Shown here piece by piece: positions 30,884 to 38,588 of a stretch of DNA of 53,605 nucleotides. A model generated the notes under the pieces. That model saw only the letters and a program-made list of their open reading frames with translations, ran no database searches and was not told the origin of the DNA. Within the stretch, counting starts at the first letter, position 1; each line of letters opens with the position of its first letter. Both the position numbers and the translations under genes were made by a program. This stretch comes from Anaerolineales bacterium UBA7227 (GTDB lineage: Bacteria > Chloroflexota > Anaerolineae > Anaerolineales > Villigracilaceae). Location: NCBI GenBank assembly GCA_002473085.1, contig DKTP01000032.1, positions 1 through 53,605 on the forward strand. Direction: 5' to 3'.

Positions 30884-31659
30884 TCGTTTCAGCGCAGAAT
30901 TCCAAGATCAAATTTGTCCGCGCGCTGCTGGGAGGCGCGAAGGCGCGCCGCGCCGAGTCCGCTTTTGTGGCGGAAGGCGTGCGGCTCGTCGAGGAAGCGG
31001 CGAACAGTCGTTGGGGATTCCGATTCGTTTTGTACGATGAAACTTTGAGCGAGCGCGGAAAGTCGGACGTCGAAAATTTACGGTCGCGGGGGATCGAGTG
31101 CGAGGAAATATCGCCCAGCCTGATGAAGTCCCTGAGCGACACCGAAACCTCGCAGGGCATTCTCGCCGTCCTCGACCATTCTCTGCTCCCTTTTCCCCGT
31201 TCTCCGAATTTCGTTCTCGTCCCCGACCAGATCCGCGACCCGGGCAACCTCGGGACGTTGATCCGCTCGGCGGACGCGGCGGGCGTGGACGCGGCGTTGA
31301 TCCCGCCTGAGACGACCGATCCGTTCGCGCCGAAGGTCGTCCGCGCGGGGATGGGCGCGCATTTTCGGCTGCCGATTCTTTCGATGGGCTGGGAGGAGAT
31401 CGCCCGCAGGCTGGACGGCTTGCAGGTCTATTTGGCAGACATGGAGGGGGAATCCTGCTGGCATGCAGACTTGCGCGTCCCGCTGGCGCTGATCGTCGGC
31501 GGCGAAGCGGAGGGCGCAAGCGCCGCGGCGCGGAGACTGGCGACGCGGCGGGTCAAAATCCCGATGGCGGAAAAAGCGGAGTCGCTCAACGCGGCGGTGG
31601 CGGGGTCTGTGCTGATGTTCGAGGCGATGAGGCAGAAGACAGTAATCAGTGATCAGTGA
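30880..31659 (+). CDS. TrmH/SpoU-family RNA methyltransferase
   Basis: The 259-residue protein has an N-terminal substrate-binding region (SKIKFVRALLGG, ESAFVAEGVRLVEEA) and a SPOUT domain with VPDQIRDPGNLGTLIRSADAAG, LALIVGGEAEG and VKIPMAEKAESLNAAVAGSVLMFEA. These are the three SpoU motifs of SAM-dependent 2'-O-ribose methyltransferases. The target nucleotide, in rRNA or tRNA, is unknown. The start at 30880 gives ATGA overlap with the macro-domain gene. The last codons (KTVISDQ) come from a dispersed repeat that runs on past the stop codon. Confidence 0.92.
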   Translation: MIVSAQNSKIKFVRALLGGAKARRAESAFVAEGVRLVEEAANSRWGFRFVLYDETLSERGKSDVENLRSRGIECEEISPSLMKSLSDTETSQGILAVLDHSLLPFPRSPNFVLVPDQIRDPGNLGTLIRSADAAGVDAALIPPETTDPFAPKVVRAGMGAHFRLPILSMGWEEIARRLDGLQVYLADMEGESCWHADLRVPLALIVGGEAEGASAAARRLATRRVKIPMAEKAESLNAAVAGSVLMFEAMRQKTVISDQ

Positions 31660-31703
31660 GCGGTGAGCAGGGGGCAGTAATCAGTGAGCGGTGAGCAGGG
31701 GGC
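31641..31703. repeat. Tandem AGTAATCAGTGAGCGGTGAGC repeat across the end of the methyltransferase gene
   Basis: Two copies of a 28-35 bp unit lie head to tail (31641-31675 and 31676-31703). The first copy contributes the last codons and the stop of the methyltransferase gene. A related VISDQ-coding unit occurs inside mutS2. Confidence 0.8.
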
Positions 31704-31707
31704 GAGG

Positions 31708-32583
31708 TCACGCCCGCTTTAATTCCTTAAATCCCTCTCCCAGCGCTTCGTGCGCCACGCCGACGACCATGAAGGCCCTCGGGTCCGTCTCCTGGACGAT
31801 GGCTTTGATCTGCGCGATCTCGGCGCGGCTGACGACGCAATACAATACGGGACGTTCCTCGCCCGTGTACGCGCCGGTCCCGGCGAGGGTCGTCACGCCG
31901 CGCTCCAACTCGACGAGGATCGCGGACGCGATCTCGCGCGGCTTTGCGGTGACGATCATCGCCGTGCGGACGGTGCCTCCGCCCTCGAGGACCGTCTCGG
32001 CGGCCAGGCCGCTGACGTAAAGCGTGACGATGGCGTACAACGCCTCTTTCCAGCCGAAGGCGAATCCCGCGGCGAGGATGACGACCGAATCCACCATCAG
32101 GTAACTCTGCGTCATCGGGACGCCGCGCCAGTGGTTGAGGATGCGCGCCAGGATGTCCGATCCGCCCGAAGTCCCGCGCGCCCGGTAGACGAGTCCGTAG
32201 CCGATCCCGCTGATGACCGCGCCGTAGAGCGAGTTCAGGAAGATGTCGTCGGTCAGTCCATTTTTGGGGAAGAAGGGAAGCAGGAGGAGCAGGTCCACCG
32301 CGAGGGAGTAGGCGACGATGGCGAGCGCGGTGCGGACCGCGAAGCGGCGTCCGCCGAGGAAGCGCCAGCCCAACAGGAAGAGGGGGATGTTGCCGATAAG
32401 CACCATGACGCCGATGGGCCAGTCGGTGTAATGGTGGATGATCTGCGCGATGCCGCTCACGCCGCCCGAGGCGAGTTTCGCGGGGACAAGGAAAATGCGC
32501 AGCGCGACCGCCTGTATCAGCGAGCCGACGACAATGAGGGAGTAATCGCGCAAACGCGCCCAGAGTTTTTCTGAAGATTTCAT
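31708..32583 (-). CDS. YitT-family membrane protein
   Basis: The 291-residue protein has about six membrane segments and the YitT signatures ALRIFLVPAKLASGGVSGIAQI and RARGTSGGSDILARILNHWRG. The C-terminal cytosolic DUF2179 domain runs from about residue 205 to 285, ending GEGFKELKRA. The function of YitT proteins is unknown. TATAAT lies 6 nt before the ATG (32595-32590), so it is probably leaderless. Confidence 0.9.
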   Translation of the reverse strand: MKSSEKLWARLRDYSLIVVGSLIQAVALRIFLVPAKLASGGVSGIAQIIHHYTDWPIGVMVLIGNIPLFLLGWRFLGGRRFAVRTALAIVAYSLAVDLLLLLPFFPKNGLTDDIFLNSLYGAVISGIGYGLVYRARGTSGGSDILARILNHWRGVPMTQSYLMVDSVVILAAGFAFGWKEALYAIVTLYVSGLAAETVLEGGGTVRTAMIVTAKPREIASAILVELERGVTTLAGTGAYTGEERPVLYCVVSRAEIAQIKAIVQETDPRAFMVVGVAHEALGEGFKELKRA

Positions 32584-32589
32584 GCGCCG

Positions 32590-32595
32590 ATTATA
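32590..32595 (-). promoter_or_regulatory. -10 box of the yitT-like gene, leaderless arrangement
   Basis: TATAAT on the minus strand, 6 nt from the ATG at 32583, with no Shine-Dalgarno sequence between. Confidence 0.55.
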
Positions 32596-32613
32596 ACCGC
32601 CCCCGTCAACCGG

Positions 32614-34032
32614 CTATGGATCGCAGCGGATCCAGGCCCGCTCCAGATATTCCACGAAGCACGCGGGACGGCCGGGGTTTTCGGCGGCGACGGTTTCCGG
32701 GAACGGGGCGTTGACGATCAATGAAGGATAGGCCGACTTCAATGTTTGTTGATACCAATCGAAGGCGAGCAAATCCTCGGCGATGACGGCGAGGTCGGGA
32801 CGCTCCTTCACCGCGTAATGGAAATACCACAGGGCGAAGACGGCCTCGTCGCCTTTGGCAAAGACGATGGCGTTGTCTGGCATTTGCGCCATGACCATCT
32901 GCCCGAACTGTTCGGCGCGCGCGTCGCGGGAGGCGTCCATGCGCGGGAAGCGGGACGCGGCCAGCGCGAAGATGTAGACGAGCGCGAGGAGACCGAACGC
33001 CCACGCCATCTTTTTATTGCGCGGCGGCAACGGTTCTTTCCGCGGACCTGAAAGCGCGTCCATCAACCCGTCCACGCCGAGGCCGAGCCAGACCGCGAAA
33101 GACAACACCAGCGGGAGGAGATACAGATACGAATCGTCGGTGGAGTAGACCGTCGCGAAAACAAAAAACACGGCCGCGATCCAGATCGTGTTTCGATGCA
33201 GCCGCGAGCGGCGGAAGTAGAAGATCAATCCGAGCAGGGACAGGGCCAGCCCGGCGAGTCCAAATTGATCGCGAAGCAGGGCCGCGGCGGATTGGAGCCG
33301 CGCCGCCAGAGCGGAGCGCGTCAACGCGAGAAGCTCGTCCCGGTAAAGCTGCCCTGTCGCCAGCCAGAGGAAGTTCTTCAGCGTGACGGGATTCCCCCAG
33401 TTGACGGGCGGGTTGGTCAACGCGCGCAGCGGGAGGGCGAGGTAGGTCAGCAGGCCCGCGCCCGTCCACGCGAGGCGGCGGAGAAGCGACGATCTGTTCG
33501 GGGCGGCGAAGACCAACGGCAGGAGAAAAATGGACGTGACGTGATTCCCCATGGCGAGGCCGAACGACAATCCAAGCGCGGGATCAGGTCCCGGCTCGCG
33601 GAGGGAAAGGTATAGGATCAGCGCGACGAAGAAGGCGTGCAGGGCGTACACTTCCGTGATGACGGCCTGCGACCAGAGCAGGGGGGAAAGTCCGAAGGCC
33701 AGCCCCGAGAGAACGGCCGCGAGGGTATTTTGCGAGGCGCGCTTCACCAGTCCATAGACCAGCGCGGCGGCGAGCGCGGCCGCCAGCGCGGAGAGCAGGT
33801 TCGTGCGGAAGGCGAGCGTACCGACCGGCAAAAATTGGAAGAGCCGCGCCAGCAGCAGGTAGGTGGGATACCCCGTCGGGTGGGGAACGCCGCCGGTGGC
33901 CGCGGCCGCGATGAGGTCCCCGCCGTCCGCGCCGCGGTGAGCCCACGTCAGGCCGGGCGCGAGGGTCAGCCCGTAGACGGTCAACAGGCCGACGGTCAGG
34001 AGGAGAGGCGGAAGGCGTCCCGGGAATTTCAT
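32614..34032 (-). CDS. DUF2723 multi-pass membrane protein (GT-C-like)
   Basis: About 472 residues with 8-10 membrane segments. Near the N-terminus it carries APGLTWAHRGADGGDLIAAAATGGVPHPTGYP, the DUF2723/TMEM260 signature of a GT-C-type, lipid-linked sugar-dependent O-glycosyltransferase family. The D-G-GDL loop lies on the external side as in such enzymes. The start at 34032 (MKFPG) is chosen over 34068 because the latter would lie inside the terminator of the preceding gene. Substrate and donor are unknown. Confidence 0.82.
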   Translation of the reverse strand: MKFPGRLPPLLLTVGLLTVYGLTLAPGLTWAHRGADGGDLIAAAATGGVPHPTGYPTYLLLARLFQFLPVGTLAFRTNLLSALAAALAAALVYGLVKRASQNTLAAVLSGLAFGLSPLLWSQAVITEVYALHAFFVALILYLSLREPGPDPALGLSFGLAMGNHVTSIFLLPLVFAAPNRSSLLRRLAWTGAGLLTYLALPLRALTNPPVNWGNPVTLKNFLWLATGQLYRDELLALTRSALAARLQSAAALLRDQFGLAGLALSLLGLIFYFRRSRLHRNTIWIAAVFFVFATVYSTDDSYLYLLPLVLSFAVWLGLGVDGLMDALSGPRKEPLPPRNKKMAWAFGLLALVYIFALAASRFPRMDASRDARAEQFGQMVMAQMPDNAIVFAKGDEAVFALWYFHYAVKERPDLAVIAEDLLAFDWYQQTLKSAYPSLIVNAPFPETVAAENPGRPACFVEYLERAWIRCDP

Positions 34033-34035
34033 GTC

Positions 34036-34073
34036 GGAAAAGAAAAGGATGGAGTTGAGAGACTCCATCCTTT
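34036..34073 (-). terminator. Terminator of the secreted Cys/His repeat protein gene
   Basis: On the minus strand AAGGATGGAGT pairs with ACTCCATCCTT (11 bp), followed by TTCTTTTCC. It separates the gene ending at 34096 from the DUF2723 gene. Confidence 0.85.
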
Positions 34074-34095
34074 CGATCTGCGGCTGCGGAACAGC

Positions 34096-35157
34096 CTATT
34101 GTCCAGCCGGGACGTACACGCCCGTCCCCATGGCGGGAGCGCAGGCCAGACCGTTTTCAACGGTTGTGGGCAAAGCCAGCCACGACGCGGCGATCTGTTC
34201 GGAACTGTCTTCATGGACCAGACTTTCGTAGAAGTAGATCGTCACCTTTTTGGTCGGCGGGGCGGCAAAACAGATCTGCCATTTGCCTTTTTTGTCGGTC
34301 ACATTCTTTTGCGTCTCCGCCCATTGGTAGTGAAGCACGTGACAGCCGGGGAAGAACAGCAGGTCGCCGTTGTCGGGGAAGGCGACGAGGGCGGTATCCT
34401 CCACCGGGAATTCGACATAGAAGCGATTCATCAGGCCGCTGGTTTTGTAGACGACCTTCAAGGTGCAGACGCCTCCCATTGCATACGTGCCGGAAGCGCG
34501 GATCACGTTCGGGGAGGAGGGCGGCCGGACGGTTCCAGGTCCGGGCGGAGGCGTGGGTCCGACCGGGCCTGTCTTCGGGATCGGCCCGCCGGGGATTACT
34601 TTGCCGGCCGGCATGTAAACGCCCGTGTACAGCGCCGGCGCGCAGGCATAGTCGCCTTCCACGCTGGTCGGCAGCGGAATCCAGACGCGCGAGCCGCCGG
34701 GCGGGTTGTCGAGGTAGTAGTAGATCGTCAGTTCCATGTCGGAGCGTTTGCCAAAGCAGACTTTCCAGTCGCCGTCCTCCGCGTTGGCCTGTTCAACCGC
34801 CTGATCCTGCTTGAAGTGGACTACGTGACAGCCCGGATAGTAGAGTTGATCGGGATACCCGAAGGGGACCTTCCGCGAGTCTTTGACTGGAACCTCGGCG
34901 TCCACATTGACTTTGATGTCGGTCGCTTTGAATTCCGCGTCGAACATGCAGACGCCGCCGACAAGGTAACTTCCCGAGCCGGTCACGACGATGCTCAGGG
35001 GTTGGGCGGCGGTGTTGCTCACGGCTTCGAAACCGGTCATCGGCTGGGATTGCGCCGCGCCGTTCCAGCGCTCGGCGAGGGTGGGGTTGGTCCGCGCCAC
35101 GCCGACGACGATCAAAACCAGCGCAGCCACAACAAGAACTTGAAAGAATCGTTTCAT
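34096..35157 (-). CDS. Secreted protein with two copies of a Cys/His module, unknown function
   Basis: The 353-residue protein has an N-terminal signal or anchor (MKRFFQVLVVAALVLIVVGV). Two homologous modules follow, at about 55-187 and 217-352, joined by a Gly/Pro linker. Each has four Cys and two His at matching spacing: C70, C110-H111-x-x-H114, C134, C172 and C231, C272-H273-x-x-H276, C296, C339. The PGCHVxH, W-x-x-CF and ACAPA-x-x-TGVY-x-PAG motifs are repeated in each. I do not recognise the family. The cysteines may form two disulfides per module, or the CHxxH may bind a metal. CGGAGG precedes the ATG. Confidence 0.8.
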   Translation of the reverse strand: MKRFFQVLVVAALVLIVVGVARTNPTLAERWNGAAQSQPMTGFEAVSNTAAQPLSIVVTGSGSYLVGGVCMFDAEFKATDIKVNVDAEVPVKDSRKVPFGYPDQLYYPGCHVVHFKQDQAVEQANAEDGDWKVCFGKRSDMELTIYYYLDNPPGGSRVWIPLPTSVEGDYACAPALYTGVYMPAGKVIPGGPIPKTGPVGPTPPPGPGTVRPPSSPNVIRASGTYAMGGVCTLKVVYKTSGLMNRFYVEFPVEDTALVAFPDNGDLLFFPGCHVLHYQWAETQKNVTDKKGKWQICFAAPPTKKVTIYFYESLVHEDSSEQIAASWLALPTTVENGLACAPAMGTGVYVPAGQ

Positions 35158-35193
35158 GGGAACCTCCGATTTATTGGGGCTATTTTACCCGCT

Positions 35194-35226
35194 GGGGCTT
35201 TTCCAGCCCCTCGGATTTCGTCCGAG
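35194..35226 (-). terminator. Two tandem hairpins between minus-strand genes
   Basis: GGGGCT/AGCCCC (35194-35199 and 35205-35210) and CTCGGA/TCCGAG (35210-35215 and 35221-35226). They lie just after the nucleotidyltransferase gene and may terminate it. The T-tract is weak. Confidence 0.5.
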
Positions 35227-35239
35227 TTGCAAAAGCGGC

Positions 35240-36391
35240 TCAAGACCGCTCGCGGAAACAGGGCAGCGCGCGGAGAAACCTCCGCGCGTACAACCACGGC
35301 CAGAATCCGAACGGCGCGCGGCCATAGCGCCATTCCATGTACGCGCGGCCGGGAAAGACATCCTGCAAGGCGATGAGGGGACGCTGCCGCCAATCGGGGA
35401 ACGTCAGCCAGGTAAGCAGGTGCGCCAGGGCAGGATATTTGACCGTGAGACCATTCCAGGCGTGGACGAATCGCTCGCCCCGCGCCGGACTCAACCCCGC
35501 CAACGCCTCCCGCGCGGACCTCGGGACGGTCCCAGGCCATAAACGTTCCACCCGCTCCAGCCCCTCGCGGACGGGGATCGTCAGCCGCCACTCCCGCGCC
35601 CGCGCGGCCGCGACCTCCCAGCGCAGGGACTCTCCCGCGCGCGCGATCTGCGCGGCGATCTCGTAATAGCGGAAGAGCGCGGGATCGAAACGATGGTGCA
35701 GTCCCCAATGCGCGCAGGCGTAGACGACCTCGTCCTCCGCGCCGAGTTCCAGCGCGTCCACGCCCGCCACGTTCAGCGGACGCGTCCGCGCGAAGAGCTT
35801 GTCCATGTCCACCCGGCGCGCGTCGTAGGATGGGATGTGGATCAGTCCCCAATGCAGTCCGATCGAGAAAGTATTGGCGGGATTTCCCGGCCGGCTCGGA
35901 AAGAAAAGTCTTTCGCCGTTCGTATATCGGCGATGGTAGCCGGGCCAGCTTTCCCGTTCGGGTTCGCAGCCGAGACGCGCCAGCGCGGCCGCGGCCGCGT
36001 CCACGCGGCGGGGATGGACGAGCAGGTCCACGTCCTCGCACAGCCGCTGGCTGGCGTCGCCGCCGTAGATCGTCTGGATGTAGGCCCAGCCTTTCAGGAC
36101 GATGACGGAGACGCGCGCCTCCTTCAGCGCGGCGAGGGACTGGCGCACGCGCAGTCCGCATTGCTCGCCATACATTCCCTGCGCGGCGCGGAACAGGCGC
36201 AGGCGTTCGCGGAAGGATTCGGGCCAGCGCGCCTGCCGCGGCTTGATAAGCGCGTGGAAGCGCGCCGCGAGACGGTGACGGACCAGGAGCGAGTACAGCG
36301 CGTCCCAGTCGGCGTCCGCGGGCGGGTCGGGGAGGGGACGCGCCGCGAGACAGTCGAGCAGGTAGCGGAATGCGGAGGATTCGTCTGCCAT
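35240..36391 (-). CDS. Nucleotidyltransferase-fold family protein (PF14907-like)
   Basis: The 383-residue protein contains VIVLKGWAYIQTIYGGDASQRLCEDVDLLVHPRRVDAA, the nucleotidyltransferase-like R-x-x-x-D-x-DLLV strand, and later DEVVYACAHWGLHHRFD. This matches the uncharacterised nucleotidyltransferase family often found near glycan or peptide biosynthesis genes. It starts at 36391 with no strong ribosome binding site visible. No substrate can be assigned. Confidence 0.8.
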   Translation of the reverse strand: MADESSAFRYLLDCLAARPLPDPPADADWDALYSLLVRHRLAARFHALIKPRQARWPESFRERLRLFRAAQGMYGEQCGLRVRQSLAALKEARVSVIVLKGWAYIQTIYGGDASQRLCEDVDLLVHPRRVDAAAAALARLGCEPERESWPGYHRRYTNGERLFFPSRPGNPANTFSIGLHWGLIHIPSYDARRVDMDKLFARTRPLNVAGVDALELGAEDEVVYACAHWGLHHRFDPALFRYYEIAAQIARAGESLRWEVAAARAREWRLTIPVREGLERVERLWPGTVPRSAREALAGLSPARGERFVHAWNGLTVKYPALAHLLTWLTFPDWRQRPLIALQDVFPGRAYMEWRYGRAPFGFWPWLYARRFLRALPCFRERS

Positions 36392-36475
36392 GATTTGCGT
36401 AATGGTCCCGCGCGAGGCAGGGCGGAGAGATTATAGCCTGAAGAGGAAAATATCATTTTAATAACAAAAAATTCC

Positions 36476-36503
36476 TTGACAAACTCCATTATTAAATTAG
36501 AAT
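36476..36503 (+). promoter_or_regulatory. Promoter of the metzincin-like peptidase gene
   Basis: TTGACA (36476-36481) and TAGAAT (36498-36503) with a 16-bp spacer lie in an AT-rich block (36440-36510). The expected leader is about 130 nt and contains no obvious gene. Confidence 0.75.
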
Positions 36504-36642
36504 TAATCATCTTCGAGCGGCGAACAGGTTGCAGGATTTTCGGTTCGTCCCGGCCGGTGAATTTTCTGATTTAAGGAGGCGCCTCGGAAACAATCCAGCT
36601 CGATCCCGACGTTGCTTTGCCAATTCAACAAAGGAGAAAAAC

Positions 36643-38520
36643 GTGAAAAAGAAACTTATCGCGCTGTTAAGCATTGCCATGGTCATTTCCCTGGCTCTGC
36701 CGGGTACGGTCTCTGCCACCAGGCAGGACGCTCCTGCTGCCGGCCCGTTCACTCCCGGGCAGATAACGACGTTCAAGCAGACGATCCCGATCAATTTTGT
36801 GTTCATCGGGTACAAACCCTCCGATATCAACACAACGGATTTCTCGCAATGGCTGCCCGCCGCTTATAAACCCATAGTCCGCTATCCGACATTCTACGGC
36901 CTGCCTGGGCGCGACATGGGGCTGCAATACAATTTCTCGTATCGCTACATCTACAAAGATAATACCTTCGCCAGAAATTTCTTTTTCTACCTGCGATCCA
37001 TCGGGCGGCAGGGCGATCTTACCTACCATCAGGAAGCGTATAACGCCATGGCCAATAACTATGTCGATGTGAACGGCCCGGTGCTGTACATTGACGGACC
37101 GTCGGTGGAGAAGTGGCTGGCTAATCAATTGAAGCTGGGCGAGAGAGGCTACACGCTCGTGTTCATCAACTGGTATAACCGCCCGGACTTTAAATTCCAC
37201 GTTTACACTAAAACCAACGAACCCGATTTTGATACCCTCTTCAATTTCGGCGATGAACTTTCTTCCCGCAAGACGATTGCCTGGGGCGGCGGCGACAAGC
37301 GCCTCTGGTTCTACGATCTCTCCGCGGGACCGGAAGCCTGGTCTGGCAATTACGATGTGGACAACGCAGACTTGGACGGCGATTCCATCCCCGATTATCG
37401 CATGCCTCCGATTTGGGAGTATGCCGCTGGCGGGTATCGCGCCCCGTCCGAACTCAGCAGCGACCTGGGCATGATTTCCCGTTTCGTCGCCATCAACCTG
37501 CTCTTTACCGGTTCGCCGCTCTACGATCCGATGAATACCGTTCCAAAACTTCACGGCCGCAAAGTGGTGCATATTAATATGATGGAGGATGATCCGGCCA
37601 GCCTCGGCGTGAACTATGCCAAGCCTTCCTTTGTCTTCAATCGTTTTAAACAGTTCCAGCCCTACTACAACTGGGTGGCGAAAATGGCGGACAAGAAGCC
37701 GATCGATGCCAACGCCCGCAGGGCCTTCCGCATCTGGACCGGGTTGGATTCGTCCAATGATTGCTGGAATGGCTACGGCGATCCGTTCGCGGAACTCTTC
37801 TGCTTCTTCAAAGCCAACCGCGCCGCCTATGTCCCATCCTACGTGCCAGGCGATTATGTGGCTCCCATCCATGTCTTTAACACCACGGCCGCCAATATGG
37901 GCAGCCAATTTGGCCTGCTCGGTTTTGCGGACGACAACTGGGTGAATGGCAGGCAGAGTTACGTCTTTGTATTCGGCGGCGACTTGTACCGCGCCATGGG
38001 CTACGGTTTCACCTCCACCATCATCCACGAGGGAGGCCATCATTTCGGCTTGTCGCACCCGCATGACGGATACGACTACGAATATGATATTAACTACGGC
38101 AGCGAGGGCTCTCTGTACTTTGCCTGGTCTGGCGATGAAAGCGCCACCGTCATGAGCTACATGGATCTGACCACCGAGTTTGGCCGTTTCAACAAGGACA
38201 ACCTTTATCGTTGGGAGACGGCCGGCTACCTGAACTGGAGCAACATGCTGCTCGCCGACCTGATGGCGCACCCCAAATATGCTTCCGTCAAGAAGTACGT
38301 TGCTAAAGCGGAGAGCCACGCCTCCATCGCGTTGAGGGCTTTCCGAGGCTGGAATTACGAGATGTCCGCTTCGCAGGCCAGACAGGCTTACAGGCAGCTT
38401 GTCATTGCCGCTCGCGCGTTGCGCACGCCGACCCCGGATGTCATGCCGGCCGCTGAAATGCAAATCGGCAACGCCAACTTCCCGCGCGAAGGCGACCCGA
38501 TCCGCTTCCCGGATAACTAA
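36643..38520 (+). CDS. Secreted metzincin-like zinc metallopeptidase
   Basis: The 625-residue protein has a signal peptide (VKKKLIALLSIAMVISLALP, cleavage near TVSA). A large N-terminal region of about 430 residues without assignment follows. The metzincin motif HEGGHHFGLSH is at H462-E463-x-x-H466-x-x-G469-x-x-H472 and a Met-turn VMSYM has M504. It should be an extracellular endopeptidase. The start is GTG at 36643, preceded by AAGGAG (36631-36636); an upstream extension to 36529 would put extra residues before the signal peptide and is rejected. The gene has its own promoter and is followed by hairpin copy 2. Confidence 0.85.
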   Translation: MKKKLIALLSIAMVISLALPGTVSATRQDAPAAGPFTPGQITTFKQTIPINFVFIGYKPSDINTTDFSQWLPAAYKPIVRYPTFYGLPGRDMGLQYNFSYRYIYKDNTFARNFFFYLRSIGRQGDLTYHQEAYNAMANNYVDVNGPVLYIDGPSVEKWLANQLKLGERGYTLVFINWYNRPDFKFHVYTKTNEPDFDTLFNFGDELSSRKTIAWGGGDKRLWFYDLSAGPEAWSGNYDVDNADLDGDSIPDYRMPPIWEYAAGGYRAPSELSSDLGMISRFVAINLLFTGSPLYDPMNTVPKLHGRKVVHINMMEDDPASLGVNYAKPSFVFNRFKQFQPYYNWVAKMADKKPIDANARRAFRIWTGLDSSNDCWNGYGDPFAELFCFFKANRAAYVPSYVPGDYVAPIHVFNTTAANMGSQFGLLGFADDNWVNGRQSYVFVFGGDLYRAMGYGFTSTIIHEGGHHFGLSHPHDGYDYEYDINYGSEGSLYFAWSGDESATVMSYMDLTTEFGRFNKDNLYRWETAGYLNWSNMLLADLMAHPKYASVKKYVAKAESHASIALRAFRGWNYEMSASQARQAYRQLVIAARALRTPTPDVMPAAEMQIGNANFPREGDPIRFPDN

Positions 38521-38540
38521 CCTGATCCCCGCTCGTTTTT

Positions 38541-38574
38541 CAGAAACCAGGTTTCGCCAGAAACCTGGTTTCTG
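38541..38574 (+). terminator. AGAAACCAGGTTTC hairpin, copy 2
   Basis: CAGAAACCAGGTTTC (38541-38555) pairs with GAAACCTGGTTTCTG (38560-38574), a 15-bp stem. A TATAAT for the next gene begins at 38577, so the hairpin also occupies the -35 region of that promoter. Confidence 0.85.
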
Positions 38575-38576
38575 CT

Positions 38577-38582
38577 TATAAT
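38577..38582 (+). promoter_or_regulatory. -10 box of the TIGR03960 gene, leaderless arrangement
   Basis: TATAAT ends 6 nt before the ATG at 38589, with CCGCAC between and no Shine-Dalgarno sequence. Confidence 0.6.
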
Positions 38583-38588
38583 CCGCAC

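Noticed and set aside
34033..34068. Alternative ATG at 34068 for the DUF2723 gene
   Set aside because: It falls inside the terminator hairpin of the upstream gene.
36529..36642. Upstream extension of the metzincin-like gene
   Set aside because: It would place 38 residues before a clear signal peptide; GTG 36643 has AAGGAG.
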